Origin: Campylobacterales bacterium
GTDB taxonomy: Bacteria > Campylobacterota > Campylobacteria > Campylobacterales > Sulfurospirillaceae
NCBI GenBank assembly: GCA_024280575.1
Contig: JAJRPV010000076.1
Location: 1-42,664, forward strand
Length of the DNA stretch: 42,664 nt
Reading direction: 5' to 3'
Part shown: positions 34,002-42,664 of the stretch, in pieces
Layout: the number at the start of each line of letters is the position of its first letter
How positions within the stretch are numbered: position 1 is the stretch's first letter
The notes under the pieces: model-generated
What the model was told of the DNA's origin: nothing
What the model saw: the letters and a program-made list of their open reading frames with translations, nothing else
Database searches by the model: none
Position numbers and translations under genes: made by a program

Positions 34002-35023
34002 AAAAAATTTATAGGATACTTGATGCAAATGTAAATAGAGCTGCTGAGGGAATTCGAGTAGTTGAGGATATTTGCAGATTTAATTACGAAAATGAAAATC
34101 TAACAAAAAAACTAAGAGATGCCAGACATGCCATAAGAAAAAATCTCAAAGATTTTGATTCTCATATGTTAAGATACAGAGACTCAGGCCACGACATTGG
34201 TAAAAAAATCACAAAAGAGAGCAAGCTAGACAAAAAAGATTCACTTTCACAAATCATCACGGCAAATTTCAAAAGAGCGCTAGAAGCCATCAGGGTAATA
34301 GAGGAAATTTCAAAAACTACTCCAAATATGTACGAAATTGGTAAAATCTATGAAAACATTCGATATGAATTATATTATTTAGAAAAAGATGTACTTGGGC
34401 TTTTAAATAAAAAAATTCTCCCACAAGGGATATATGGCATAACCTTTGAAAAGTATTCAAATGGCAGAACAAACATACAAATAGTAAAAGAGATGATAGA
34501 AAACGGCATAAAAATCATCCAATACAGGGAAAAGGACAAGAGCTTCAAAGAGATGTATGAAGAAGCGGTTATACTAAGAGAAATGACGAAAAAGGCTGGT
34601 GTGATTTTTATAATCAACGACCATATAGAATTAGCTCAAATGGTAGATGCCGATGGAGTCCACATAGGTCAAGATGATTGGCCACTAAAAAAGGTGAGAA
34701 AACTGCTAGGTGATGAGAAAATCATAGGGTTGTCCACACACTCAAAAAAGCAAGCGAGAGAAGCCTTGAAACTAGGAGCCGATTACATTGGAGTAGGTCC
34801 TATATTTGACACAAAAACAAAAGATTACGCAACTGTGGGCATTGAGTATTTAGAGTTTGTAGCACAAAATATCAAAATCCCTTTTGTGACAATTGGCGGT
34901 ATAAAAGAGCATAATATCAAAGAAGTGGTAAATGCCGGAGCCAAAAGCATAGCTCTCGTCACAGAAATCACAATGGCAAAAAATATAAAAGAGAAAATAG
35001 AAAAATTAAACTCACTTATATAG
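33998..35023 (+). CDS. thiE: ThiD2-ThiE fusion: HMP-phosphate kinase and thiamin-phosphate synthase
   Basis: Two-domain thiamin enzyme, 341 residues. The N-terminal part (about 1-135) starts YRILDANVNRAAEGIRVVED, the signature of the ThiD2 domain, reported as a monofunctional HMP-phosphate kinase and often fused to ThiE. The C-terminal part (about 140-341) is ThiE, which joins HMP-diphosphate and thiazole phosphate: IIQYREKD, DADGVHIGQDD, IGLSTHS and DYIGVGPIFDTKTK are all present. The start is ATG at 33998 (GGGAG upstream), which overlaps the thiH stop as ATGA; the TTG at 33986 is less likely. The end overlaps the convergent tamB by 12 bases. It is last in the riboswitch-led operon. Confidence 0.92.
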   Translation: MKKIYRILDANVNRAAEGIRVVEDICRFNYENENLTKKLRDARHAIRKNLKDFDSHMLRYRDSGHDIGKKITKESKLDKKDSLSQIITANFKRALEAIRVIEEISKTTPNMYEIGKIYENIRYELYYLEKDVLGLLNKKILPQGIYGITFEKYSNGRTNIQIVKEMIENGIKIIQYREKDKSFKEMYEEAVILREMTKKAGVIFIINDHIELAQMVDADGVHIGQDDWPLKKVRKLLGDEKIIGLSTHSKKQAREALKLGADYIGVGPIFDTKTKDYATVGIEYLEFVAQNIKIPFVTIGGIKEHNIKEVVNAGAKSIALVTEITMAKNIKEKIEKLNSLI

Positions 35024-38000
35024 TATTTCTACGCCACTAGAATCGGGAGAAAATGTCAAATCTGTTTCTATGTGTTTTGTATTTTTATACTTCATTTTTA
35101 TGCTTTGTATTAAATCATTTTGATATATGATACTTATCTTTTTCGATAGTTGCTTTTCGATAGAAAATCCCAGTGTACCCTTGTCTGTAGTCAATAGTTG
35201 AACCCTGTCGAGTTTTATACCGATAGAGCTAACTATACCCTTTGCAAAAGTATTTCCAAAAAGTGCTAAAGCTTGATTAGTTGATATATTTTTAGAACTG
35301 CCGGCAGAGGAAAATTTTGTTCCAAAAAGAAGAATTGACAGTATGTCATTTTGTGACAAATACGGACTGGAAGAAAAATTTATCAAAGGAGAACCCAATC
35401 TTCCACCGATAAAAATCGTTATCTTGTATGGCTTACTTTCATAATATGCCCTCAAATTTAAAAAAGGATTTAAAAAATCCCCATCATACATAACTCTTCC
35501 ATCTCCTATCTCAAACTTTTTATCATCACTGTAATACACCCCTTCAATAGCTTCAACATATCCAAGAATTTTTACACTCTTTCCCGGCTCTTGATATACT
35601 GTTATGTCGCTTTTAAATTTCACTCTGTTTTTATCTTGCACATATAGCATATCTTTTTTTGTCATAATATTTACAAAAATGCTCCTCTTTTGCTTCTGCT
35701 TTTTTACGGTTTTTTTGTCATTGACAAACACTATATCTTCATCATTTATCTCATAAGAATTTTTTGGTTTATATTTTACAACTCCTTTTAAAAGATCAAC
35801 CTTACCGCCTATGGCAGAGCCATTAACATCTTTAAAATAGCTTATATCAGCACTTAGATAAACATCAGCCTCCGGCTCTTTTAAGTGATAATTTGTCGTT
35901 TTTATATCTAAATCAATCTTATTTGAAATCTTTCCTTTTATCTTGATGATATCATTTACATTAGCATTTATTGCATAAGGTTTTTTTTCAAACTCGAAAG
36001 TAGATGTTTTATTTGAAAAAAGTTTTCTAGAATTTTCCAAAATATATGAACGGGCTTTGTAATTTTTCAGTGATAAAATCATATCTTGATATGAAAAATT
36101 GAATAAACCCTTTTCGATAAAGAAAAATTTTGCATCTGCATACTGGTATAAAAACCAAGGTGTTTTAACTGTGAAAACCGCCATATTGCTTTTATAAGTA
36201 CCGTCTATTTCCATTTGTGCATCTACTTTTAAATCTGTTAATTTATATATATTACTGATGGCTTCTTTAGCTTCCATTAAAGAATCGATTTCTATCTTGT
36301 ATCTATATGATTTGTCTTTTTTCTTAATAGTAACTGATATTCCGGTGGTTTTTAACTTTAGAATAAGATCATTTTTTGAAATTTTGTATTTAGCCAAAAT
36401 ATCAAATTTACCACTTTTTACCTTTAAGTTTATACTTGATTTATCTCTTTTTCCATCTAATTTCGCAGGAAAAAGCTTCTTCACATGTAGATTTTTATCC
36501 AGCCCAAAAAGCAAAGAGTTATTTGGTAATTTCAATGTTGCATTAAATTCATCTGTTTTATATAGATAATATCCATCAATATCAACCAAATTAGAATTTA
36601 TTTGATATAAGACTTTACTGCTATTTAAATCATTAAAATAAACACTGCTTTGCAAATTTATATCAAATTTTGAATCTTTAAATTTAGCGCTTAAATTTTT
36701 TATAAATCTATTTAATTTTAACTTCTTTGAGCTTGACTTTAAATCAACTTTTTTCAAATCACCATTAAAAATAAGTGTCGAATTTTTTAATAATAAAGAT
36801 AGATTTTGGTCTATGTTTTTAAAATCTTTCGCATCAATTTTTCCACTATATAAAACTCCACTTTTTTTTGTATAGTTTACATCTGTTTTTATTGAGATAT
36901 ACTCAGAGTAATTTGAAGCCAGCAAAGCATCTACTTTTGCCTTTAAAGACAGACTATTCATATCAAATATTGCTTTTGTTTTAACAAGATTTAGCTTTAA
37001 ATATTTTGATATAAAAATCTTTGGTTTTATATCAGCTTGGAAATCCAGTAGAGAATTTTTTATAAGGCCTTTTATATTTGCATCAAAAAGATTTGAACAA
37101 ATATTAAAATCATATTTTTTATTTTTGAGATTAAATGATGATATTTTTTTACAGTTTATATTAATATTTTTATCTAAAATATTACTTTTCATAGAGAGAT
37201 TTTTTAGTATCAACAGATCATTATTCAAACTAAATTCTCCATAAAAATCACTTATAATAATTTTTTTATTTTTATCATATTTGTATGAAAATCGGGGGAT
37301 TTTTGCAAATACCTTAAATTTTTTATCTTTAAATTTCCCTTTTATATCCATCTTTGTTTTTATATTTGGGCTGAAAAAATTAGATATAAATGAAAAATTA
37401 TTGTTATTTGCATTGTAATTTCCCAAAATATCATAATTTTTATTTTTTATTTTAATCTTGAAATTCAAATCTTTTTGTTTTGCGGTTATGTTTATTGGAA
37501 AAAGATACAAGGAATGAAGATTTTTATAAAATTTAAATAAAAGTGAATCTTTAGGCAATGTAACTTGAGAGAGTAACAGTTTTTTTCCTAAAGTAAAATT
37601 GCCATCCATATTGACTATATTTGATTTAATTTTATAGTTAAGTAAAGTACTGTTAATATCTTTATAATTTATATCACTATTTATCTCAAAGTGAAACTTT
37701 GCATTTTTTACACTGTTATTTAAATCTTTAAACAGATCATTTAATATTATTTCTTTTGAGTTAATTTGTAATTTTGCAGAAGTAAAATTAAGCTTTGAAT
37801 CATATTTGGCTTTAATATAATCACTTTTTAAAAAGGCATTAATTTGTTTATCTGCTCCATTAAAAGTAATAATACTTTCGTTTAAGAGTTTTTTAATTCT
37901 TTCATCTACATTCTGAAATGAGCCTACATGTAGCACGCCTTTATAGGCAATATTCGCGTTTTTTGAGTAATTTATATTTCCATCCATTATAAGATTTTTT

Positions 38001-38623
38001 GCGAAAAAAGAAGAGAAATTACTCTTTAAAGTTACTTTAAGTTGCCTTTGCTTAAAATCAAATATTACTTTAGACTTCAGAGAGTTTAGTTTAAAATCTT
38101 TTAATATTTTTTTATAATTTTTATTTGTATTTAAGTGCAAATTCATATCATCTATATCAGCACTCGCACTCAAGGGAGTTAATATAAAATTTTTTAAGTT
38201 TATCGCAATACGGTTTGCTTTTATATTTTGTGTACTATAAGGAGCTATTTTTAAAAAAATCCTATCAATTTTCAGATTAAGTGATTGTTTTCCTTGGCTT
38301 GGTGGCAAGCTGTCTATAAAACTTTTAATATTATCTATATTTAATTTATCTGCTCTAAGCAGAGAAATTTCGAGATTTTCATCTAATATATCAAAAATAT
38401 TATATTTAACACTGATTTTATCTGTAAGCGGCTTATTTTTAAAAGATATTTTATTTACATAAATTCCTGTGATTACGCTACCGCCGATACCTTCAAATTT
38501 TAGATTATACTTATCCGCAATTTTGCCTGCAAAATAGTTCAGTGCCATATTTGTTGTCAAAGTATAAACCACTAGCACTATAAACGAGATAAAAAATAAA
38601 ATTATCCAACTCTTTTTTTTCAA
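35012..38623 (-). CDS. tamB: TamB-like translocation and assembly module protein (AsmA-like)
   Basis: Very long periplasm-spanning protein, 1203 residues, with one N-terminal membrane anchor (about 5-27) and a long run of repeated beta-strands typical of bridge-like AsmA-family proteins. The C-terminal domain (about 1000-1203, DUF490/TamB) is well kept: GYVEAIEGVYY, GRVMYDGDFLNP, GGRLGSPLINFSS and LSQNDILSILLFG. Known roles are outer-membrane protein assembly with TamA and phospholipid transport to the outer membrane. The start is TTG at 38623, overlapping the tamA stop as TTGA, so it is coupled to tamA. It is shorter than E. coli TamB (1259). Confidence 0.93.
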   Translation of the reverse strand: MKKKSWIILFFISFIVLVVYTLTTNMALNYFAGKIADKYNLKFEGIGGSVITGIYVNKISFKNKPLTDKISVKYNIFDILDENLEISLLRADKLNIDNIKSFIDSLPPSQGKQSLNLKIDRIFLKIAPYSTQNIKANRIAINLKNFILTPLSASADIDDMNLHLNTNKNYKKILKDFKLNSLKSKVIFDFKQRQLKVTLKSNFSSFFAKNLIMDGNINYSKNANIAYKGVLHVGSFQNVDERIKKLLNESIITFNGADKQINAFLKSDYIKAKYDSKLNFTSAKLQINSKEIILNDLFKDLNNSVKNAKFHFEINSDINYKDINSTLLNYKIKSNIVNMDGNFTLGKKLLLSQVTLPKDSLLFKFYKNLHSLYLFPINITAKQKDLNFKIKIKNKNYDILGNYNANNNNFSFISNFFSPNIKTKMDIKGKFKDKKFKVFAKIPRFSYKYDKNKKIIISDFYGEFSLNNDLLILKNLSMKSNILDKNININCKKISSFNLKNKKYDFNICSNLFDANIKGLIKNSLLDFQADIKPKIFISKYLKLNLVKTKAIFDMNSLSLKAKVDALLASNYSEYISIKTDVNYTKKSGVLYSGKIDAKDFKNIDQNLSLLLKNSTLIFNGDLKKVDLKSSSKKLKLNRFIKNLSAKFKDSKFDINLQSSVYFNDLNSSKVLYQINSNLVDIDGYYLYKTDEFNATLKLPNNSLLFGLDKNLHVKKLFPAKLDGKRDKSSINLKVKSGKFDILAKYKISKNDLILKLKTTGISVTIKKKDKSYRYKIEIDSLMEAKEAISNIYKLTDLKVDAQMEIDGTYKSNMAVFTVKTPWFLYQYADAKFFFIEKGLFNFSYQDMILSLKNYKARSYILENSRKLFSNKTSTFEFEKKPYAINANVNDIIKIKGKISNKIDLDIKTTNYHLKEPEADVYLSADISYFKDVNGSAIGGKVDLLKGVVKYKPKNSYEINDEDIVFVNDKKTVKKQKQKRSIFVNIMTKKDMLYVQDKNRVKFKSDITVYQEPGKSVKILGYVEAIEGVYYSDDKKFEIGDGRVMYDGDFLNPFLNLRAYYESKPYKITIFIGGRLGSPLINFSSSPYLSQNDILSILLFGTKFSSAGSSKNISTNQALALFGNTFAKGIVSSIGIKLDRVQLLTTDKGTLGFSIEKQLSKKISIIYQNDLIQSIKMKYKNTKHIETDLTFSPDSSGVEILYK

Positions 38624-40341
38624 AATGACTGTCCTATTTGAAAGTGAATAGCGTAAATGGAGCTATCTTTTGCATTGAATCCGACATCTAGTTTTATTGG
38701 TCCTATGATGGTTTTATATCTTAAACCCAGACCATAACTGTTCACAAAATCACTGCCAAAATCAGCCTCATTTACACTAAGCATAGTAGAATCTAAAAAA
38801 AGAGCAAGAGAAACTTTTCCGACTATGGGGTGCTCTATCTCAAAGCTACTGTCAATCAAAGTCTTGCCGCCAAGTCCACTATACTTTGCGTTAGTTGCGC
38901 CTAGTTTATTGTATCCGTATGCTCTATTGCTAAAACTTCCGCCTGCAAAAAATAGTTTTGATTCGGGTAAATCTTTTTGAAACTCTTCTATCATCCCAAA
39001 TTTTGTTTTAAAGGCAATCGTAAACTTGTTTATAGTTTTTATAGCCCTGCCTTCTACAAGCATCTTAAAATATGAAGATGAAGAGCCAATATAAGTTAAG
39101 CCACTTTCCAAATATGATGATAGATAATAACCTTGTCTTGGGTCTATTTTTGAATCTCTTTTATCCATTATAAACTTTATAAAAGGGGAAACAAGATTAA
39201 ATTTTCCGTCATTTATCAAATAATAATCTATATCTTTTGAAATTTTTATATTTTCAAAATCAATCCCAAAATCTACAGAATAATTGTCCAAATCTTTTTG
39301 AAAATGAACAATATCTACAAGTTTTTTCTCTTTAAAATTATCATAGACAGTATCTTCATAAGCAAATTCATTTTTAAAATCAAAATACTTGTTCCAAAAT
39401 TTCATCTTAAAAAGTGCGGGGTAGAAAAATGTATTTTTGATATATTTATCATCTTTTGAGTATTTTAAATCAAATGCTATTTTTTTCGCTCCGCCTAAAA
39501 AATTCTTCTTTTCCCAGTGTATTATGGTTTTAAATCCATAATCTGTCTCGTAACCTACTCCTATATTTTTGACAATTGTTGATTTTTTGGGAATTACCGA
39601 AACTTCTGTATCTATTTTATCACCAAAATTACTCTCTTTTATATTGACACTGTCAAACGCGTCCAGTCCTAAAATATTTTTATAACTTTCATTGATTTTA
39701 ATGGGGGAATAAAACTCATTTGTTTCGTAAGAGAGTCTTGACTTTATAATCTTTTTTGGCATATTTTTGGTCGTTTTTATAATTATTTTACCAAAAAAAC
39801 ATTTTTTGTTTTTTTGCAATTTATACAGAAGATTAACTTGGTGTTGTTTCAAATCAACATAGGCTTTTGTAGTTAAATCATAATTACAATATCCATCATT
39901 ATGCAAATCTTTTTTGATATTTTCTCTTGAATTTATAAATTTTGGAACAATAAATCTATCGCCTATTTTAAATTTTATAAATTTTTTTATAGCAAAGTCA
40001 CTCTTTATTTCGATACTTTTTATTTTTACGGGAGCACCCTCTTTGATAAAAAATGTGATATTATTATCCCCATTTTTTGCCTCAACTGCTACACTGTAAA
40101 AACCTTCACTTTTATACAGGTTTACCAATGTTTTTTTTAGTGGCTTAACAACTGAATTGCGAATTTTTGGAGTTTTATCTTGAGAAAAATCATACCATGC
40201 TTTATCTATCGCAATATTAAGATTCTCATATAGATAATCTTTACTTAATATTTTATTTCCGATAAAATATACCTTTTTCAAAGGCTCACCGAACACAAAT
40301 GAGATTAAAATAAAAACTGCTAGAGAAAGTTTTAGAAGCAT
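38620..40341 (-). CDS. tamA: TamA-like BamA/Omp85-family outer-membrane protein
   Basis: Outer-membrane insertase-like protein of 573 residues (E. coli TamA is 577). Signal peptide 1-18, then POTRA domains (about 20-240) and a 16-strand-type barrel (about 250-573). The Omp85 loop-6 region appears as LFFAGGSFSNRAYGY, with NRAYGY in the place of the usual RGY-type motif. The chain ends IGQSF with C-terminal Phe. ATG start with AGGA upstream. Pairing with tamB by a four-base overlap supports TamA rather than BamA. Confidence 0.9.
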   Translation of the reverse strand: MLLKLSLAVFILISFVFGEPLKKVYFIGNKILSKDYLYENLNIAIDKAWYDFSQDKTPKIRNSVVKPLKKTLVNLYKSEGFYSVAVEAKNGDNNITFFIKEGAPVKIKSIEIKSDFAIKKFIKFKIGDRFIVPKFINSRENIKKDLHNDGYCNYDLTTKAYVDLKQHQVNLLYKLQKNKKCFFGKIIIKTTKNMPKKIIKSRLSYETNEFYSPIKINESYKNILGLDAFDSVNIKESNFGDKIDTEVSVIPKKSTIVKNIGVGYETDYGFKTIIHWEKKNFLGGAKKIAFDLKYSKDDKYIKNTFFYPALFKMKFWNKYFDFKNEFAYEDTVYDNFKEKKLVDIVHFQKDLDNYSVDFGIDFENIKISKDIDYYLINDGKFNLVSPFIKFIMDKRDSKIDPRQGYYLSSYLESGLTYIGSSSSYFKMLVEGRAIKTINKFTIAFKTKFGMIEEFQKDLPESKLFFAGGSFSNRAYGYNKLGATNAKYSGLGGKTLIDSSFEIEHPIVGKVSLALFLDSTMLSVNEADFGSDFVNSYGLGLRYKTIIGPIKLDVGFNAKDSSIYAIHFQIGQSF

Positions 40342-40374
40342 TTTTCCTACTCTCCCTTTAATTTTCTATCAATA

Positions 40375-40563
40375 TTACTTTTTTTCTAATTTTCGGATTT
40401 TTCTTATCGCATTTTTTCTGACTAGGTAAAATCCTATCAAAGATAAAATCGTGATACCGATGTATTCACCTGCGATTGCCCGTACATCTAGTCTATGTTC
40501 CATAATATTCATCATATCCTGTGCTATATTCCAACCGCCGAACATTGTCAAAAGAACAAACAT
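40375..40563 (-). CDS. small two-helix membrane protein, unknown function
   Basis: Protein of 62 residues from the ATG at 40563, with two hydrophobic segments (about 1-15 and 32-48) and a basic tail (KNAIRKIRKLEKK). The frame stays open upstream for about 30 codons, giving a further SQLTELYFVVGSPFRYY. A strong ribosome site GGGAGGA at 40631-40637 lies ahead of that extension, but no ATG, GTG or TTG follows it in this frame. The true start may therefore be non-standard or lost by a sequence error. It lies 33 bases before tamA on the same strand. No family is recognised. Confidence 0.5.
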   Translation of the reverse strand: MFVLLTMFGGWNIAQDMMNIMEHRLDVRAIAGEYIGITILSLIGFYLVRKNAIRKIRKLEKK

Positions 40564-40720
40564 ATAGTACCTAAATGGGCTTCCTACTACAAAATATAAT
40601 TCCGTTAATTGTGAATCTTTGATTTTACTATCCTCCCAAATTTCTAATCACTATTGCTTCTCTAACAATAAGCGAAAAATTATCGTTACATTATAACTAA
40701 AAAATATGAATATTAGGACA

Positions 40721-41890
40721 TCAAGGTTTTGGCAGTATCAGAAAAAATGTTGTTTTTTGATTTGGTATGGATTCTACTTTTATTTTGATATTATATTCAT
40801 TACAAACGCTTTGGACGATATCTAAACCTATCCCGAATCCTCCTTCACTTTTACTTTTCCTCTCAAATCTTTTAAAAATCATTTTTTTATCTTCCTTGTT
40901 TATGCCTTCGCCTTCATTTATAACACAAAGTGTATAATCTTTCAAAATTACCTCAATTTGTGTTTTGGCAAAAGAGTATTTTAGTGCATTTGAGAGAAGA
41001 TTGTTTATCACTTTTTGCATTGTGCTTTTATCCAAATAAACCGGGGTACTTTCGAGTGAACATTTTATAGTTTTGCCTTTACTTTTTACAATTTCATCAA
41101 AAAATCTTACACTCTGCTCAACTAGTTCTTTTAAATCGAAGTTTTCGTCATATCTTTCGTCAATGTCATTAAACGCAACAAATGAAAGGGTATTATAAAT
41201 TTGTGATATAAGTTTTGCGCTTACCGATATGTGATTTAACGCTCTAGGATTTATTTTTTTAGGATTTCTCAGAACAGATGTACTCATCATCAAAGCAGAA
41301 ACCGGCGTATTTAGCTCATGCGAGCTGTCTCTTATGAAATGATTTAATTTTTTCATTCTATCTTTTATTGGTTTTAGTAAAATTTTACTAAGTAAATACC
41401 CGATAAGTAATATAAAAATAACTGCTGCAACAATAACAGAGTATATGAGAGTTAAAAGTTTTACCCTCTGCTTTTGGCTTTCATCCGTTTCAACTACTAT
41501 ATAAGAAACGCCTAGCACTGGTTTTTCCAATTGATTTATATGATACTGGTGCTTATTATTTTTATATGCTTTCTTTGAAAACAATATGTTATTGTCTTTT
41601 AAGTTTGAAAAAAGGGCTTTTCTGTTTTTATCAAAAAGACCAATTCTCAGATTTCCCTTTGGGGGTACAAATTTAAACGATACATGATTCATCTCAGCCT
41701 GCATCAATTCTTTTTCACTCATCAAGGAGGCATTTCTCATCTGAATACTACATTGATCCTCGATTTCCACAATACTTCTGTTATAGTATAACATCGCTAT
41801 TATAGCTATCAGTACAAGCGCTGAAAATGTATAAATTACTAAAAAACTTATAAGTGCTTTTTTTTCTTCTTTAATCAAAAAAGTATCCAC
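40721..41890 (-). CDS. membrane sensor histidine kinase
   Basis: Kinase partner of the adjacent response regulator, 389 residues. Membrane helices at about 12-34 and 147-168 bracket a periplasmic sensor region of about 110 residues without Cys pairs or a recognisable ligand domain. A short linker follows in place of a clear HAMP domain. The phospho-acceptor is His191 in RDSSHELNTPVSAL. ATP-binding boxes N (NLLSNALKYS), G1 (INEGEGIN) and G2 (GFGIGLDIV) are complete. The start is GTG at 41890, inside the regulator gene by 20 bases; AGGGAG touches this GTG, so the TTG at 41878 may be used instead. The signal is unknown. Confidence 0.92.
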   Translation of the reverse strand: MDTFLIKEEKKALISFLVIYTFSALVLIAIIAMLYYNRSIVEIEDQCSIQMRNASLMSEKELMQAEMNHVSFKFVPPKGNLRIGLFDKNRKALFSNLKDNNILFSKKAYKNNKHQYHINQLEKPVLGVSYIVVETDESQKQRVKLLTLIYSVIVAAVIFILLIGYLLSKILLKPIKDRMKKLNHFIRDSSHELNTPVSALMMSTSVLRNPKKINPRALNHISVSAKLISQIYNTLSFVAFNDIDERYDENFDLKELVEQSVRFFDEIVKSKGKTIKCSLESTPVYLDKSTMQKVINNLLSNALKYSFAKTQIEVILKDYTLCVINEGEGINKEDKKMIFKRFERKSKSEGGFGIGLDIVQSVCNEYNIKIKVESIPNQKTTFFLILPKP

Positions 41891-42527
41891 TCCCTCTTAT
41901 GGTTTTAATCCTCTCTTTTCCTATGATATTTCTAAGATTTCTTATATATACTCTGATGGTCGCATCTGTTGGCATCTCTTCAAATTCCCAAAGATTTTGC
42001 ATCAGCTCATCTGAAGATATAACTCTTTTTTTTCTGCTGGTTAGGTAGAGCAGTATCTCTATCTCTTTTTTAGCAAGCTGATACTCTTTATCATCAATAT
42101 TCAGTAGATTCTTTGATGGCACCATATATGTATTGTCATTAATTTTAACTATGTCATCATTTTCTATACTAAATCTTTTTTTGATATTGTTAATCCTTAA
42201 ATCCAACTCTTCCAAATCAAATGGTTTTTTTATATAATCATCACAACCATTTTCAAATCCATTTTTCAAATGCTTGGTATCTTGATAAGCCGTTATAAGA
42301 ATAGCCGGGGTTGTATCATTATACTCTCTGATGCTCTTAACAACATCAAGACCGCTCACTTTTGGTACATTGATATCTAATATCATCAAATCATATACAT
42401 TTGAGCTAGCCTCGTCTAATGCCTTTTGTCCATCATCTACATGTATAACTTCATAAGAGAGTTCTTTTAAATGGTGATACAAAATATCTGCCAATATAAA
42501 ATCATCTTCTAAAAGTAAGATTTTCAT
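41871..42527 (-). CDS. OmpR/PhoB-type response regulator
   Basis: DNA-binding partner of the downstream histidine kinase, 218 residues. The receiver domain has LLLEDD, the phospho-acceptor Asp51 in MILDINVP, and Lys in DYIKKPF. The winged-helix domain (about 130-218) ends TIRGSGYFFD. ATG start with GGGGACAATAAA ahead. Its leader, ribosome site and ATG are repeated in tandem upstream, and a 26-codon mini-ORF ends two bases before this start, so its translation may be coupled to that ORF. Confidence 0.94.
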   Translation of the reverse strand: MKILLLEDDFILADILYHHLKELSYEVIHVDDGQKALDEASSNVYDLMILDINVPKVSGLDVVKSIREYNDTTPAILITAYQDTKHLKNGFENGCDDYIKKPFDLEELDLRINNIKKRFSIENDDIVKINDNTYMVPSKNLLNIDDKEYQLAKKEIEILLYLTSRKKRVISSDELMQNLWEFEEMPTDATIRVYIRNLRNIIGKERIKTIRGSGYFFD

Positions 42528-42664
42528 TTTATTGTCCCCTTTTTGCGGAAGTAAATTCCGTAAAAATTCCTCGCGACTGAAGCACGAGCTGACGCTCTGT
42601 ATAACTCATTTTATTGTCCCCTTTTTGCGGAAGTAAATTCCGTAAAAATTCCTCGCGACTGAAG
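42524..42664. repeat. 82-bp tandem repeat at the right edge
   Basis: The 59 bases at 42524-42582 are repeated exactly at 42606-42664; the period is 82 bases and the second copy is cut by the window end. Each unit holds two small hairpins: CGGAA-GTAAA-TTCCG and GAGC-GTCA-GCTC. On the minus strand each unit carries a GGGGACAATAAAATG ribosome site and start. The end of the sequence within a repeat may mark an assembly break at a multi-copy element. Confidence 0.85.
42529..42609 (-). CDS. possible 26-residue ORF inside the tandem repeat unit
   Basis: ATG at 42609 to TAA at 42529, with GGGGACAATAAA ahead, encoding a peptide that starts MSYTERQLVLQ and ends SAKRGQ. Its stop is one base before the regulator ATG (TAAAATG). 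It could be a leader peptide coupled to the regulator or simply the open frame of a dispersed repeat. Confidence 0.25.
   Translation of the reverse strand: MSYTERQLVLQSRGIFTEFTSAKRGQ

Noticed and set aside
42524-42664. CRISPR array at the right edge
   Set aside because: Only two copies with a 23-base spacer, the repeat is 59 bases, holds a ribosome site and start codon, and no cas gene is near.

Overview
The window looks like a piece of chromosome from a Campylobacterota (epsilonproteobacterial) bacterium, probably a free-living sulfur-oxidiser of the Sulfurimonas/Sulfurovum type. The reasons are the AT-rich composition, the PetABC complex with a di-heme cytochrome c1, the CiaB homologue, the short MurD, and the tight gene packing with many 1-4 nt overlaps. 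The genus is an inference. There is no phage, transposase or CRISPR array, and no gene-free stretch reaches 300 bases.

Layout. (1) 22-6871: an OmpR-type response regulator, a siroheme nitrite/sulfite reductase-like protein divergent from a formate/nitrite transporter, an Nfu-like protein, and the cytochrome bc1 operon petABC. (2) 6912-12434, minus strand: an unassigned cell-surface cluster of four exported proteins (small secreted protein, outer-membrane beta-barrel, Ig/Fn3-like secreted protein, triple-CARDB protein), plus a possible 14-codon ORF. (3) 12700-17434, minus strand: gpmI-fabG-acpP-fabF-accA, with fabF frameshifted; mraY-murD diverge from it. (4) 19741-24052, minus strand: TonB-receptor-like protein, small periplasmic protein, membrane diguanylate cyclase and xthA, all overlapping or nearly so. 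(5) 24166-28863: tRNA-Phe, a LysE-type exporter, a ClC channel, a Cys-rich lipoprotein and a CiaB-like HExxH protein. (6) 28942-35023, plus strand: a degenerate GGDEF-PilZ protein, a PiT phosphate transporter, then a TPP riboswitch with thiS-thiG-thiH-thiD2/thiE. (7) 35012-42527, minus strand: tamA-tamB, a small membrane protein and a response regulator/histidine kinase pair. The right edge is an 82-bp tandem repeat that repeats the leader of that regulator.

How the genes work together. Nitrite uptake and reduction sit beside Fe-S delivery and the bc1 complex. The fab/acc genes, mraY-murD and tamAB make and export envelope components. Regions 4 and 6 each hold a c-di-GMP-related protein. The thiamin operon is controlled by its riboswitch.

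Quality warning. fabF (T5 where T6 is needed) and the first gene of the surface cluster (T8 where T9 is needed) each lack one T in a homopolymer. The fabF case is most simply a sequencing error. The other may be an error or a phase-variable tract.
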